From: Photobacterium sanguinicancri
GTDB lineage: Bacteria > Pseudomonadota > Gammaproteobacteria > Enterobacterales > Vibrionaceae
Reading direction: 5' to 3'
Assembly (NCBI RefSeq): GCF_024346675.1
Contig: NZ_AP024850.1
Location: 1,426,001-1,490,000, forward strand
DNA length: 64,000 nucleotides
Under the pieces are notes generated by a model. It saw only the letters and a program-made list of their open reading frames with translations. It was not told the DNA's origin and searched no databases. This document shows, piece by piece, positions 43,890 through 53,450 of the stretch. The position numbers were made by a program, and so were the translations under genes. Numbering within the stretch: position 1 is the first letter of the stretch; the number at the start of each line of letters is the position of its first letter.

Positions 43890-44624
43890 ATGGTAGAAAC
43901 AAAAAGAGAAAAACGAATAAGGCAATTATCGGAGTTGTTGCTGGGAGAAGAGAAGGTTCATTTGAAAGATGCAGCGGAAAGCTTAAATGTATCTGAAATG
44001 ACGATTCGCCGTGATTTTAATGAGCCAAACGTATTGGTGAGTTTAATTGGTGGCTATGTAGTAAAGAAGCAAATTGGTGCAGCTGAACTTGAATATGTCA
44101 TTAACGAACAGAGTACTAATCATGTTAAAGAAAAGGCGAAAATAGGCCAAGAGGCTGCATGCTTAGTTTTTGATAATCAAACGGTTTTCTTTGATAACGG
44201 CACAACCATTGTTCATATTATCCAAGCGATCAGTGATGAAATATCTTTTACTGGTGTTTGTTTTTCTTTGAATGTTTTTATGGCCCTCAAGAATAAGCCA
44301 AACTGTCATGTGATTCTGTGTGGTGGCGCTTACGATAGCAAGCATAATAACTTTTACCCTTTAGGTGATAGCAGCGAGATCGACAATATCCGCTTCGATA
44401 CCGCCTTTCTATCTGCGGCAGGTATCGATCCTGCGCATGGCTTAACGTGTTACTCGTTTAACGAATTGGCGTATAAGAAAAGGGCGATTACACAATCTCA
44501 GAATGTTGTACTGGCGATTGATAACAGCAAGTTTGGTGTGGTGAAATCTGCGTTTATTTGCAGCCTAAACAGTGTTGATATTATTATTTCTGATATAGAT
44601 ATACCGGCAGAATACGAGACGTAG
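43890..44624 (+). CDS. deoR: DeoR, deoxyribonucleoside operon repressor
   Basis: A 244-residue DeoR-family regulator very like E. coli DeoR itself: it begins MVETKREKRIRQL, has the helix-turn-helix HLKDAAESLNVSEMTIRRD, then VFFDNGTTIVHIIQAI, VCFSLNVFMALKNKP and CGGAYDS, and ends in a sugar-phosphate-binding C-terminal domain. DeoR senses deoxyribose-5-phosphate and represses deo and nup genes. The start was taken at MVETKRE, matching the E. coli N-terminus. It is convergent with a nupC gene across a shared terminator, which fits a nucleoside theme. Confidence 0.88.
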   Translation: MVETKREKRIRQLSELLLGEEKVHLKDAAESLNVSEMTIRRDFNEPNVLVSLIGGYVVKKQIGAAELEYVINEQSTNHVKEKAKIGQEAACLVFDNQTVFFDNGTTIVHIIQAISDEISFTGVCFSLNVFMALKNKPNCHVILCGGAYDSKHNNFYPLGDSSEIDNIRFDTAFLSAAGIDPAHGLTCYSFNELAYKKRAITQSQNVVLAIDNSKFGVVKSAFICSLNSVDIIISDIDIPAEYET

Positions 44625-44649
44625 GCTACGATGATAGTGACAGTATTAG

Positions 44650-44673
44650 AAAGGGGCATAGAGCCCCTTTTTT
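44650..44673. terminator. Bidirectional terminator between deoR and nupC
   Basis: AAAGGGGC and GCCCCTTT pair around ATAGA, followed by TTT; the mirrored A-tract lets it serve both converging genes. Confidence 0.9.
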
Positions 44674-44700
44674 GATCATCTGTAACGCGTATCTAACGTC

Positions 44701-45906
44701 TTAGAGTGACAAAATGACTCCAGCAATAGCAGCACTCATTAAGTTGGCTAGTACGCCAGCCGTAATGGCACGAAACCCATGTTTAGAGATAAAAGTACGG
44801 CGCTCTGGTACAAGGCTGCCAAGTCCACCAATTAGTATCGCCATGGTCGAAATGTTCGCAAAACCGCACAGTGCAAAAGTAATAATGGCTTGAGAGTGTG
44901 GGCTTAGCTGATCTTTTACTTCCATTAGCTGAATGAAGGCAACGAATTCGTTGACGATGACTTTGTTACCGATAAGCGAGCCCGCAGTAATTGCTTCACT
45001 CCATGGCACACCAATAAGGTATGCGACAGGGGCAAACAAGTAACCCATTATCAATTCAAAGCTAAGCGTCAGACCAAACCAATCACCGATAGTCCCTAAC
45101 AGACCGTTCAATAATGCAATAACACTGATAAAAGCAAGTAATGTTGCACCAATGGTTGCGGCAATGCGTAAGCCTGCAATCGCACCGTCTGCTAATGCTT
45201 CGACAACATTGGTTGCGCGTGGTAAATCAACGGAAGTGATTTCGTCTTCATTATTGGTTTTTTCACTTGGCGGAAATAGGATTTTCGCCATCAGTAGGCC
45301 CGCAGGTGCCGACATGAATGCCGCCGCAATTAGGAAATTCAATTCAACGCCAAGTGATGCATAGCCAACTAACGTACCGCCAGCAACAGAGGCAAGGCCG
45401 CATGTCATTACTGCAAAGAATTGTGAATCACTCATATTCTTTAAGTAAGGTTTGACGACCAAGGGAGCCTCGACCATGCCGACAAAAATATTGGCGGTTG
45501 CAGATAAGGATTCTGCACGTCCAGTACCAAGTAGCTTTTGCAGTGCACCGCCAACAATATTGATGACTTTTGGCATTAAGCCAATATGGTACAGGGCCGA
45601 AATAAGCGCAGAGAAGAAAATGATGATGCCCAGTACGTTAATTGCGAATACGAAACCAACGCTGCCTGTTGCTAAGCCACCAAATAAGAACGCAATACCT
45701 TCTTGTCCATAATCAATAACACTTGATACGGTGTTGCTAACAGCGCCAAGGGCGGTTTTGCCGGCAGGGACATACAGAACAAGTAAAGCGAAAAGAATTT
45801 GTAATGAAAAGGCTAGGCTAACTGTTCTTAATGGGATGTTGCGACGATCGTTAGAAAATAAGTAGGCAAACGTTAAGATAGCCACAATACCAAGTAAAGA
45901 AGACAT
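44701..45906 (-). CDS. nupC: Concentrative nucleoside transporter, NupC/CNT family
   Basis: A 401-residue membrane protein closely matching the V. cholerae concentrative transporter vCNT: ILYVPAGKTALG, GLQKALGT-like GALQKLLGTGRAES, the substrate motif ANIFVGMVEAPLVVKPY, VNEFVAF and ALCGFANISTMAILIGGLG. It imports nucleosides by sodium symport. The start MSSLLGIVA has AAGG seven bases upstream. It is convergent with deoR, whose product normally controls nucleoside uptake. Confidence 0.92.
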   Translation of the reverse strand: MSSLLGIVAILTFAYLFSNDRRNIPLRTVSLAFSLQILFALLVLYVPAGKTALGAVSNTVSSVIDYGQEGIAFLFGGLATGSVGFVFAINVLGIIIFFSALISALYHIGLMPKVINIVGGALQKLLGTGRAESLSATANIFVGMVEAPLVVKPYLKNMSDSQFFAVMTCGLASVAGGTLVGYASLGVELNFLIAAAFMSAPAGLLMAKILFPPSEKTNNEDEITSVDLPRATNVVEALADGAIAGLRIAATIGATLLAFISVIALLNGLLGTIGDWFGLTLSFELIMGYLFAPVAYLIGVPWSEAITAGSLIGNKVIVNEFVAFIQLMEVKDQLSPHSQAIITFALCGFANISTMAILIGGLGSLVPERRTFISKHGFRAITAGVLANLMSAAIAGVILSL

Positions 45907-46204
45907 GGGTGAACCTTGTAACAGAGTGTGTAGGCGCTGCATTTTATGCATGACGCAAACGGTTGCAAGGGGTGAATGTTAGCGTTCTGTAATGAGAGAG
46001 CGGCGTGCCACATTCTGGTTTTTTAAGTTGTTAATATATAAGTGCTATTTATTTTCATTTAGAAGATTATTTCCATTTGGAAAAGATGTTTTGGGTGATA
46101 CGAATGATCACGGCAACAATATTGATTGTTTAATCAGCATTGTTGCCATCAGAAAGTACTGGCAATACAGTAAAGAGCCTGACAAACCGGTGTTTTTTAA
46201 GGTA

Positions 46205-47143
46205 TCAAATAGCAATATGTTGGCGAAGTTCAATATCCCAGTAGGGCGTATCACCAATGTAGTCTTTAAAAAAGCCGATCACTGCGGATATTTTTTTAGG
46301 TAAATGTGCTCGACTTGGGTATACCGCATAAAATGGCATAGCTTGGTTAGCTTGCCACTCAGGTAATAATTGAATGAGTTTATTGGTTTTAAATTCATCA
46401 GTTAGCAAGTAAGTCGCTAAGTAAGCAATTCCCCAGCCAGCGATAGCGGCATCGCGTACGGCTTCAGCAAGATCGACACGATAATTGCCTTCAACGTCAA
46501 TCTTTAATTGTTTGTCATGTTGTTTAAAAGACCAAGATTGATAGTTTCTCTGGCGGCTCCGGTACGTTAAGCAATTATGATTAGTCAGCTCTTTTGGGTG
46601 TAAGGGGGCAGGGTGATGCATTAAGTATTCTGGCGATGCTGCCACCACAAAACATGTTTCAGCCAGGCGCTGCGCGACATAACCATCAGGGATGTGTTCA
46701 TAGTTGGTGATCCAAAGATCTAAGCCATCTTCGATCATATCGGCTTTATGATCGAACAAGCTGATTTCAACGCGCAATTTAGGGTAGTGGCGCTGCAATT
46801 GTTCAATAGCTGGGATCAAATGCATGGTGCCAAAAGATTGTGAAATACCTAAGCGTAAAACACCTGAAATTTCATCGCGTGTATCTTCCATTATCGCTTC
46901 GCCATCTTGCATGGCTTTTACGACATGATCGCAATAATGTAGATAGGTTTCACCGGCTTCTGTTAGGGTAAAACTACGGGTTGTACGTTGTACTAGTTTA
47001 ACATTCAGTGCCGTTTCTAATGCACCCAATTGTTTGCTGATGTGTGATGTAGATACACCGAGTTGTTTACCTGCAGCGGTAAAGTTTCCCGCCTTAACAA
47101 GGGAGTGAAAGATGACCATCTGGCCAGCGCGTTCTGGGCTCAA
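46205..47143 (-). CDS. LysR-family transcriptional regulator
   Basis: A 312-residue protein with an N-terminal helix-turn-helix (about 8-60, FTAAGKQLGVSTSHISKQLGALE) and a LysR ligand-binding domain, placing it in the large CrgA/AaeR-like branch. No obvious target gene diverges from it: upstream lies the 3' end of the nuclease gene exeM and downstream is nupC, both on the same strand. Its ligand and regulon are unknown. Confidence 0.87.
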   Translation of the reverse strand: MSPERAGQMVIFHSLVKAGNFTAAGKQLGVSTSHISKQLGALETALNVKLVQRTTRSFTLTEAGETYLHYCDHVVKAMQDGEAIMEDTRDEISGVLRLGISQSFGTMHLIPAIEQLQRHYPKLRVEISLFDHKADMIEDGLDLWITNYEHIPDGYVAQRLAETCFVVAASPEYLMHHPAPLHPKELTNHNCLTYRSRQRNYQSWSFKQHDKQLKIDVEGNYRVDLAEAVRDAAIAGWGIAYLATYLLTDEFKTNKLIQLLPEWQANQAMPFYAVYPSRAHLPKKISAVIGFFKDYIGDTPYWDIELRQHIAI

Positions 47144-47240
47144 AATGTATGCTCGATGAGAATTGACCCGCAGAGCTTAGCATATTTGGTATTGCGAGTA
47201 GTGAAGGTGATTGAGGTAACTAGAGGAATGGATAGTTTAC

Positions 47241-47270
47241 AAAAAAGAGGCTAACCGAAGTTAGCCTCTT
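47241..47270 (-). terminator. Terminator of exeM
   Basis: AAGAGGCTAAC and GTTAGCCTCTT pair perfectly; on the minus strand the loop is the very stable C(UUCG)G tetraloop and a T-run follows. Confidence 0.93.
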
Positions 47271-47302
47271 GAGATGAGTATTACGTGTATACCGCGTTTA
47301 GA

Positions 47303-50300
47303 TTATTTTTTTACTTTACGTAAGAAGCCTAAACCCAGTAGAGACAGTAAACCGAAGATGCCAAATGAACCGCCGCTACCGTCATATGGTGGAATTACTA
47401 CTTTTGGTTTCGTTGAGTCACGTTTAGCCACTTCAACTTGCATGCTCACTTCTGAGCCAGCCACGGTTGTTGCTGTTGAAGCTTTTTGCGCACTAGGGCG
47501 TGTTAGCTTCATGGTCACAGTGTAGTTGCCTGGTTCGATACCACTAACGTCAAACTCTACAAGTTGTTTACCATCTTTGCTCAACTTCATTGTAGGTAGT
47601 GCAACTTTGCTCATGTCTTCAGGTTCTGGAGAGAATGAGATTTCAGCGATATCGCCAATAAGTGCTTTATCTGTGTTAATGGAATAAGGCACATCCATAC
47701 GACCACTGGTAGTGGTTAGCAGAACTGGCGCACCATCAGCTTCACCGTAACCATAACCAAGTGCCATGATTGCAGAGTCGTGGTCAGATGAACGGTAAGG
47801 CGTTTCAGCATAGAAGTTATGCGGAGTCGTTTTCTCTTCGCTGCTACTTAAACCTTTACGGCCTTGGTTGTAATCATACAGCGTCGATTCAGCGGCATTG
47901 ATGTGCCAGTCTGTTGCATCCAATAGGTGCTTCTTAAGGGATGGCGAGATAAGAACGTGGTCAAGTGAGCCGATCTCATCGTTGTAAGAGTAGCTCCAGC
48001 TCATTTTCTTGTTTTCAGCATCTTTCAGGCTAACAGCATTAATATAACCGTAACTATCAGTGATGATAGCGCCATTTTCACCAAATTGAGGTCGTTTACC
48101 GATGAAGGTATCGCGAGCGGCTTTCAGTGTTTTACCTGTTGGATTAGAGGTTAGCACTAGCATAGGGTCTTCATGTGTATAAGAGTTCATGTCACCCATG
48201 ATGATGCGATCACCACCGATTTTTGCCATTTCTTTACCGAGTTGTTCAGCAGCGGCAACACGGAAGTTTTCACATGAACCTTGGAAGTCTTGATTGCTCT
48301 TAACATCATCTTCTTTAGGGTCAAATTTCTCCCAAGTTTCCCAGCCTTGCCAATCTTCCCAACAGGTAGAGCCTTTCGATTTCAGGTGGTTAACCGATAC
48401 AGTGACTTTTTTACCCGTGTTGTGGATACGGAAAGTCGCGGCAATAGTATCGCGCTGGTAGTTCTTACCGTTTTCACGAATTTCACCTTTTTTACCTGTA
48501 ATCGCGCTACCATCTTCATAAGTGATCATTGGTGCTTGCTGCGAAGGCATAGGGATGATTTTCGCTTGCTCTAGCGAGACTTTACTTGGACGGTATAGTA
48601 GGCCTGAGCTGATAGCATCTGAACCAACAGAATCAAACTCATCAAGCACGGTATTGCCATCTGAATCGAAGCCTACGAAGACGTATTTGTTGTGAATTGA
48701 TTCACTTTTGTTGCGGTCTTTGTAGTTTTCTTTGTAGTAGTTGTCATTAATGGCTTTTACTAATTCAGTGATCGCACTGTAGTTACCAAAGCCATTATTT
48801 TCAATTTCCATTAAGCCAACAACATCAGCATCTAAGCCAATAATTGCTTTAACAATTTTAGCTTGTTGTTGCTGGAACTCTAACTCGCTATCTGCACCAC
48901 GGTTGTCACCATGTTGGTTACTTGCACCACCAAACGGCGAGTTGAAGTAGTTCAATACGTTCTGAGTCGCAAAGCGAATAGCAAACTTGTCAGATTCGGT
49001 TGAATCATTCAGCTCAGGCTTGGATTTACGATCCGTATTATGGGTAATGTTTTTGCTGGTGATCGTATTGGTTGCCAGTAAACGGTAGTTACTGTGGGCG
49101 TAGACAAGCACGCCTTCTAAGCCAGTGATACTGTCGTTAATACGAATGTAGTTTTTGTCTGGATTGCTGTTGAAATCAGGGTAGTACGGGATATGACCAT
49201 TGGATGCGCTTTTGTCTGTATCTACATATAAGCGGTAGTCATTGTTTTGCTTATGTTGGGCAATAGAGTCTTCACTGCCAGCGACATGTTCTTGGTTTGG
49301 CTGCATGTTAGGGCGTTTGTACGATAACACCATGTTGTTACGATAGCTGTCAAAGTCAAAGCTGAAAGTACGCGAAACACGCATGGTTTCGTTTTCTTTG
49401 GTGCTTTCGTCCATGTTATCTGTTAAGCGCACTAACATGCCTTCATGGCGCTCTAAGGTTTTGCGGAAGTATTGGCCGTCAGATGGAATGCGTTTAAGGT
49501 CTACTGCTTTCGGCTGAGATCCACTTGCGTTAACGGTTTCCCATTTATCATCTGTCGCGATAACTTGGGTTTGGCCATATTCTTCTTGAACAAAGCCTTT
49601 AACACAGACTTCTTGACCAACCATGTCATTGCTGACTTGACCGTCTGTTTTGATAAATACGCCATCTGAGGTTAACTCTTTACCATCAGTTGCGTATAAG
49701 AAGAAGCCTTTTTTATAGCTAGTTGAAACTGCGCTAACGATACCTTGAACTAGGTATTCATCATTACTGATATAGCCTGAAGTAATTAATGGAGATTTGA
49801 ATCCTTCGCCCTGTATATCACCAGGATAGAGTCTATTCATTCCAGAGTCACTACAAGGTGTAGCTGGTGCTTCTTCTGTCGCAAGAGTAGGGTCACCAAG
49901 GCCATCAACAGTGTCTTTAGGTTTAACTAACCATGCTTTTGGGTTATGAACTGTTAATGGTGCTGCAGCGGTTGCTAAACGGCGATATGTTTTATCTGTT
50001 CCCCAGTTTTCACCACTAACACCGATAACATCATATTTATTGTTTGCATTGCTTGAATCCGCGATAAATACAGCATCATCACCGCTGAAGTTCATCGAGT
50101 TATATTTTGTCTGATTGTAATCAGAACCAACTACTGATTCAGCATTGTTTGCTTTAATTGCATTTGTTAATGCGTCTTTTGCATCAGTGTGAGCAACAAC
50201 AATTGTTTTACCTGGTTGAATGGTGACACCTGTTAATACTGGCGTACCTTCGGGGGTGTAAATTTGGTTATTGTGAATACTACCAGAGCTTGATTTGCTC

Positions 50301-50488
50301 GCGTAATATAGTGCTTGATCGCCATTGAAAGTAAACGGTGCGCTACCAGTATTGAGTATTTCAATTGCACGGTTATCACCAGTGCCTTCAACGTACTCAG
50401 AAATAATAATATCGTTAATACCAGCCATTGCTGGTGCTGCTAATACGGATGCGATAGCAGCGGAAAGTAAGGTGACTTTTTTATTCAT
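47303..50488 (-). CDS. exeM: Extracellular nuclease, ExeM/NucH family, with GlyGly-CTERM anchor
   Basis: A 1061-residue secreted protein. A signal peptide ends near APAMA (residue 22); a lamin-tail-like domain follows (about 23-150), then an OB-fold-like domain (about 215-330) and the EEP nuclease domain (about 510-920) with LMEIENNGFG, VNHLKSKG, MGDMNSY, LDHVLIS and SSDHDSAIM. The C-terminus has a GGSFG motif, a hydrophobic helix and KVKK, the GlyGly-CTERM signal cut by rhombosortase on type II secreted proteins. ExeM-type enzymes degrade extracellular DNA and affect biofilms. The porin gene lies upstream on the same strand, 44 bases away. Confidence 0.92.
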   Translation of the reverse strand: MNKKVTLLSAAIASVLAAPAMAGINDIIISEYVEGTGDNRAIEILNTGSAPFTFNGDQALYYASKSSSGSIHNNQIYTPEGTPVLTGVTIQPGKTIVVAHTDAKDALTNAIKANNAESVVGSDYNQTKYNSMNFSGDDAVFIADSSNANNKYDVIGVSGENWGTDKTYRRLATAAAPLTVHNPKAWLVKPKDTVDGLGDPTLATEEAPATPCSDSGMNRLYPGDIQGEGFKSPLITSGYISNDEYLVQGIVSAVSTSYKKGFFLYATDGKELTSDGVFIKTDGQVSNDMVGQEVCVKGFVQEEYGQTQVIATDDKWETVNASGSQPKAVDLKRIPSDGQYFRKTLERHEGMLVRLTDNMDESTKENETMRVSRTFSFDFDSYRNNMVLSYKRPNMQPNQEHVAGSEDSIAQHKQNNDYRLYVDTDKSASNGHIPYYPDFNSNPDKNYIRINDSITGLEGVLVYAHSNYRLLATNTITSKNITHNTDRKSKPELNDSTESDKFAIRFATQNVLNYFNSPFGGASNQHGDNRGADSELEFQQQQAKIVKAIIGLDADVVGLMEIENNGFGNYSAITELVKAINDNYYKENYKDRNKSESIHNKYVFVGFDSDGNTVLDEFDSVGSDAISSGLLYRPSKVSLEQAKIIPMPSQQAPMITYEDGSAITGKKGEIRENGKNYQRDTIAATFRIHNTGKKVTVSVNHLKSKGSTCWEDWQGWETWEKFDPKEDDVKSNQDFQGSCENFRVAAAEQLGKEMAKIGGDRIIMGDMNSYTHEDPMLVLTSNPTGKTLKAARDTFIGKRPQFGENGAIITDSYGYINAVSLKDAENKKMSWSYSYNDEIGSLDHVLISPSLKKHLLDATDWHINAAESTLYDYNQGRKGLSSSEEKTTPHNFYAETPYRSSDHDSAIMALGYGYGEADGAPVLLTTTSGRMDVPYSINTDKALIGDIAEISFSPEPEDMSKVALPTMKLSKDGKQLVEFDVSGIEPGNYTVTMKLTRPSAQKASTATTVAGSEVSMQVEVAKRDSTKPKVVIPPYDGSGGSFGIFGLLSLLGLGFLRKVKK

Positions 50489-50532
50489 GATGGGGTGTCC
50501 TTCAATCCCTAAATTCTTTTTAAACAGTGTGA

Positions 50533-51615
50533 TTAGAAGTAAATACGCGTGTAGGCGTACATATCTTGTGCTGCATCGCCAGCATTAGCTTCAAGCGCAA
50601 TGATTGATGACGGCGTTGGTTTGAAGTTCACGCCCAACGTGCCCCATGTGCGGCTTGAACCCCAGCTGTGTTCTTTGGTATCCCAAAATTCACTGTCTTT
50701 ATCCCACTCTTCATAGGCTTCATAGTTGGCTGAGCCTGTCATTTCCCATTGTGGTGTGAATTCGTATTTACCTGAGATCAGCGCACCTTTGCGGTAAAGG
50801 GTTTGATAGTCGTTATAAAGGTGAACGCTGTTGTTTGGATCTGTGATATCGGTAGGGGTTTTGGTTTGAGCTATATCTTCGTCTTCAAGGTAGCCATTAA
50901 AGCCAAGGTGGAAGTTATCGGTAACGGCGAAGCGCATACCAAGACCTGCAAGCTTTTGCTTACCGTACTTAGATTCGCCTTCTGCACCACCGCGGCCTTC
51001 AAGACCTACGACTGCTGAAAAACGACTGCCAAAGTAGCCGAAATAACCATTAACAACATCGCCAAGAAGAGAGCCAGAAGATGATTTAGCGTTGTAACTG
51101 TATGACGTACCTAGTTTGAAGCTGCCATAAGTACCTTCATATTTTACCGTCGCATCTTGGTCGCCTGCTTCACCTGTTTCAACTGTGGTATCGAACGTGA
51201 AGTCACCCCATTTGTCGTAATCGTCAAATGCAGTATCGGTTAAACCAAATTCAACATAGTGGTAGTCGTTAAGGGCGTAGCCAATGAACATTTTATCGAT
51301 GCTAAGCACCATATCGCCAGAACCGTACTTCCAGTTTTCACGCTCAAAATCTAGCTCTAAGCGGTAAACTAATTGGCCGTTTTTACCTTTCACACCCAAG
51401 GTTGCAAAAGAATCGTCAATGTAAGCTTGGTCTTTAAAAAATTCGCCGTACTCAAAATTTGCACCAAAATGACCACCAACGCCAACTTCACCATATAGGT
51501 TTAAATTGTCACCGTTTTCGTTTTGATAGATATTGGCTGCTTGTAGGCTAGTAGAAGCGAGAAGGGTAGATATACACACTGCTAGTGCTGTTTTGTTAGC
51601 CGTTTTAATGTTCAT
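50533..51615 (-). CDS. Outer-membrane porin
   Basis: A 360-residue beta-barrel protein. A signal peptide ends at LQA-AN (about residue 26), amphipathic strands alternate through the length, and the last residue is Phe in YAYTRIYF, the outer-membrane insertion signal. The sequence is rich in Asp/Glu and Tyr and resembles vibrio general porins (Gram-negative porin family). It lies 44 bases upstream of exeM on the same strand, so the two may be co-transcribed, which would link a diffusion channel to products of extracellular DNA breakdown. Confidence 0.83.
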   Translation of the reverse strand: MNIKTANKTALAVCISTLLASTSLQAANIYQNENGDNLNLYGEVGVGGHFGANFEYGEFFKDQAYIDDSFATLGVKGKNGQLVYRLELDFERENWKYGSGDMVLSIDKMFIGYALNDYHYVEFGLTDTAFDDYDKWGDFTFDTTVETGEAGDQDATVKYEGTYGSFKLGTSYSYNAKSSSGSLLGDVVNGYFGYFGSRFSAVVGLEGRGGAEGESKYGKQKLAGLGMRFAVTDNFHLGFNGYLEDEDIAQTKTPTDITDPNNSVHLYNDYQTLYRKGALISGKYEFTPQWEMTGSANYEAYEEWDKDSEFWDTKEHSWGSSRTWGTLGVNFKPTPSSIIALEANAGDAAQDMYAYTRIYF

Positions 51616-52035
51616 TACTCGACCTTATGTATGTTATTTAAGTAACATTTGCTTGTTTGTATGTTTTAATTCTCACATTTAAGAATGTTATCTTACAATC
51701 TCAATTCATTGATTTTGTGATTAAAGTCAGCTTGGCTGCATTATGTGTGAGCAAATATGTGATGTTAGGAGTATTGGATTGCGTTGACTTCACAAAAAAA
51801 TGTGTTAAAAAAATCACAGTGCAGGGTAACGTTTGCTTCAAAATGCGTTAGAGTAAAAGCTCTATGATGTTAGATGAAATATGATGGATAAGCGGCGTTA
51901 TCCGCATAGGTGATCACAAGGGTGAATAGGGCGATACTGATTATTGAATTAAAAGGCAGATAAAGGGGAAGCGGGGGAGTTTGTCATCATTAATAAGAAT
52001 GCAGGAGTATGGCGATACCCCTGCAGTAAACGTGT
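51616..52035. other. Intergenic region upstream of the porin gene
   Basis: About 420 bases. A CRP-like half-good site, TGTGA-TTAAAG-TCAGC, lies at 51716-51731, about 100 bases before the porin ATG. A 64-codon plus-strand open frame is not supported as a gene. No repeat or RNA structure stands out. Confidence 0.45.
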
Positions 52036-52401
52036 TTAGGCTGATTGCAATAATACGTTATTGAGGTAATTCACAACGTATGCAGCATCTTGGGCTGCTG
52101 TATTTACTTTAGCGATAATGCGTTGTGCGCGTTCATCATCTGCTTGTAGGCTAGCTTTGACTTTTTCATTCATCGCTGCAGCCATTTCAGCTTTTTGTTT
52201 ACAGTCACTGAATAAGGCTGAAACGAAAGTAAGCTCAACTTCTTCGCCGTTTGCAAATGCATCTGCAGCAATTTTGTAAACGGTATGAAACTTGGTAGCC
52301 ATGTCTTTTTGATCTGCTTGGCTTTCTTTCGCCCAATCATTAGACCAACCTTTGAAGATAACTGCAATTTGAGGATTTGCTGTCAGTTTTACTTTTTGCA
52401 T
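52036..52401 (-). CDS. Hypothetical 121-residue cytoplasmic protein
   Basis: A helical, soluble protein with no signal peptide. It begins MQKVKLTANPQIAVIFKGWS and contains KAAEMAAAMNEKV-like alanine-rich helices (KQKAEMAAAMNEKVKASLQ). There is one cysteine and no known motif. Codon use is ordinary, and the end of the frame is followed by noncoding sequence, so it is likely real. It lies between the porin and the IS element on the minus strand. I do not recognise the family. Confidence 0.6.
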   Translation of the reverse strand: MQKVKLTANPQIAVIFKGWSNDWAKESQADQKDMATKFHTVYKIAADAFANGEEVELTFVSALFSDCKQKAEMAAAMNEKVKASLQADDERAQRIIAKVNTAAQDAAYVVNYLNNVLLQSA

Positions 52402-52557
52402 TCGTTGTAACCCTAGGTGCTATGTATGAAGGCATAGTAAAGGAGCTTACTTTCGGTTTAAAGTCTAAACACGAATCATCTTAACAGCTGATTATAAAGT
52501 GAGCACATCAGTAAGCTGAATGTTTAATCGATGGGGCCAAGGCAAAATACAATACAT

Positions 52558-52571
52558 AAAAAAAAGCCTGC
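52558..52571 (-). terminator. Distal arm of the split tRNA-Val terminator
   Basis: AAAAAAAAGCCTGC is the complement of the arm at 54012-54023. Together they once formed a strong hairpin with a T-run downstream of the tRNA-Val array; the IS element now separates them by about 1.4 kb. Confidence 0.75.
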
Positions 52572-52577
52572 TAAAAA

Positions 52578-52602
52578 TGAAGTGACCCCATTAAGTTGGA
52601 CA
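52578..52602 (+). repeat. Terminal inverted repeat of the IS (orfB end)
   Basis: Begins TGAAGTGACCCC and ends GTTGGACA; pairs with the repeat at the other end of the element. Confidence 0.85.
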
Positions 52603-52608
52603 TTTTAG

Positions 52609-53400
52609 TTAAGCGGCTTGTAAGGCCTGATTTCGATATTCTATCGGAGTCAGGCCTTTTAGTTTTACCTTTATACGTTTTGTATTGTAATACTCTATGT
52701 ACCCTTTAATCTTTTCTATCAGTTCATCGGCATCTTTGAAGCTTTTCCCGTGATACATCTCTGTTTTCAGCAACGCGAAAAAGTTCTCGGCTACAGCATT
52801 ATCGAGGCAATTCCCTTTTCGCGACATACTTTGGGCAAGACCACAGTTAGCGAGTTGCTTTTGATAAGCCTTATGCCGATATTGCCAGCCTTGGTCGCTA
52901 TGTACAATTGGTCTTGAGTGTCCTCTAAGTTTCTTTATTGCATCTTTCAACATGCCCGTAACCAGTGGTAGTCGAGCATTTTTGGCTAGCCTAAACGAGA
53001 TCACTTCTTGATTAAACAGGTCAACTATCGGCGACAAATAGACTTTCTGCCCTTTAACCTTGAACTCGGTGACATCTGTCACCCACTTTTCATCAGGTTT
53101 TGTCGCCTTGAAGTCTCTTTCAAGTATGTTTGGTGCCGCTCTCCCTGCTTCTCCTCTATAAGCTCGATACTTCTTTGGCCTCATCGTGGATTTTAGCCCC
53201 TGACGGGTCATCAGCCGTTGTACCGTCTTGTGATTGAGCTTGATACCGCGATTCCTTAATTCCAAGTGAATACGGCGGTAGCCATAACGCCCCTCATGCT
53301 CATGATAAATCGATCTAATAACTTCTAGCTCGTGCTCATAAGCGTCAGGCTTATGGCATGCTTGAATTTGATAGTAGAACACACTCCTTGCCATCTTCAT
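52609..53400 (-). CDS. IS3-family transposase OrfB (DDE integrase domain)
   Basis: A 263-residue protein with an N-terminal HTH_21-type region (YHEHEGRYGYRRIHLEL) and an rve integrase core. The DDE acids are in TDVTEF, VHSDQGWQY and AVAENFFALLKTE. Normally it is made as an OrfA-OrfB fusion by a -1 frameshift. OrfB lies in the -1 frame relative to OrfA, consistent with this. The sequence appears intact. Confidence 0.92.
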   Translation of the reverse strand: MKMARSVFYYQIQACHKPDAYEHELEVIRSIYHEHEGRYGYRRIHLELRNRGIKLNHKTVQRLMTRQGLKSTMRPKKYRAYRGEAGRAAPNILERDFKATKPDEKWVTDVTEFKVKGQKVYLSPIVDLFNQEVISFRLAKNARLPLVTGMLKDAIKKLRGHSRPIVHSDQGWQYRHKAYQKQLANCGLAQSMSRKGNCLDNAVAENFFALLKTEMYHGKSFKDADELIEKIKGYIEYYNTKRIKVKLKGLTPIEYRNQALQAA

Positions 53401-53450
53401 GGCTCGAAGTAGGTGCTTTAAAGAGTGCTTTTCTTTCAGAGCTGAGACGG

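Noticed and set aside
51657..51851. 64-codon plus-strand open frame upstream of the porin
   Set aside because: It lies in the porin promoter region, has no Shine-Dalgarno and no family resemblance.
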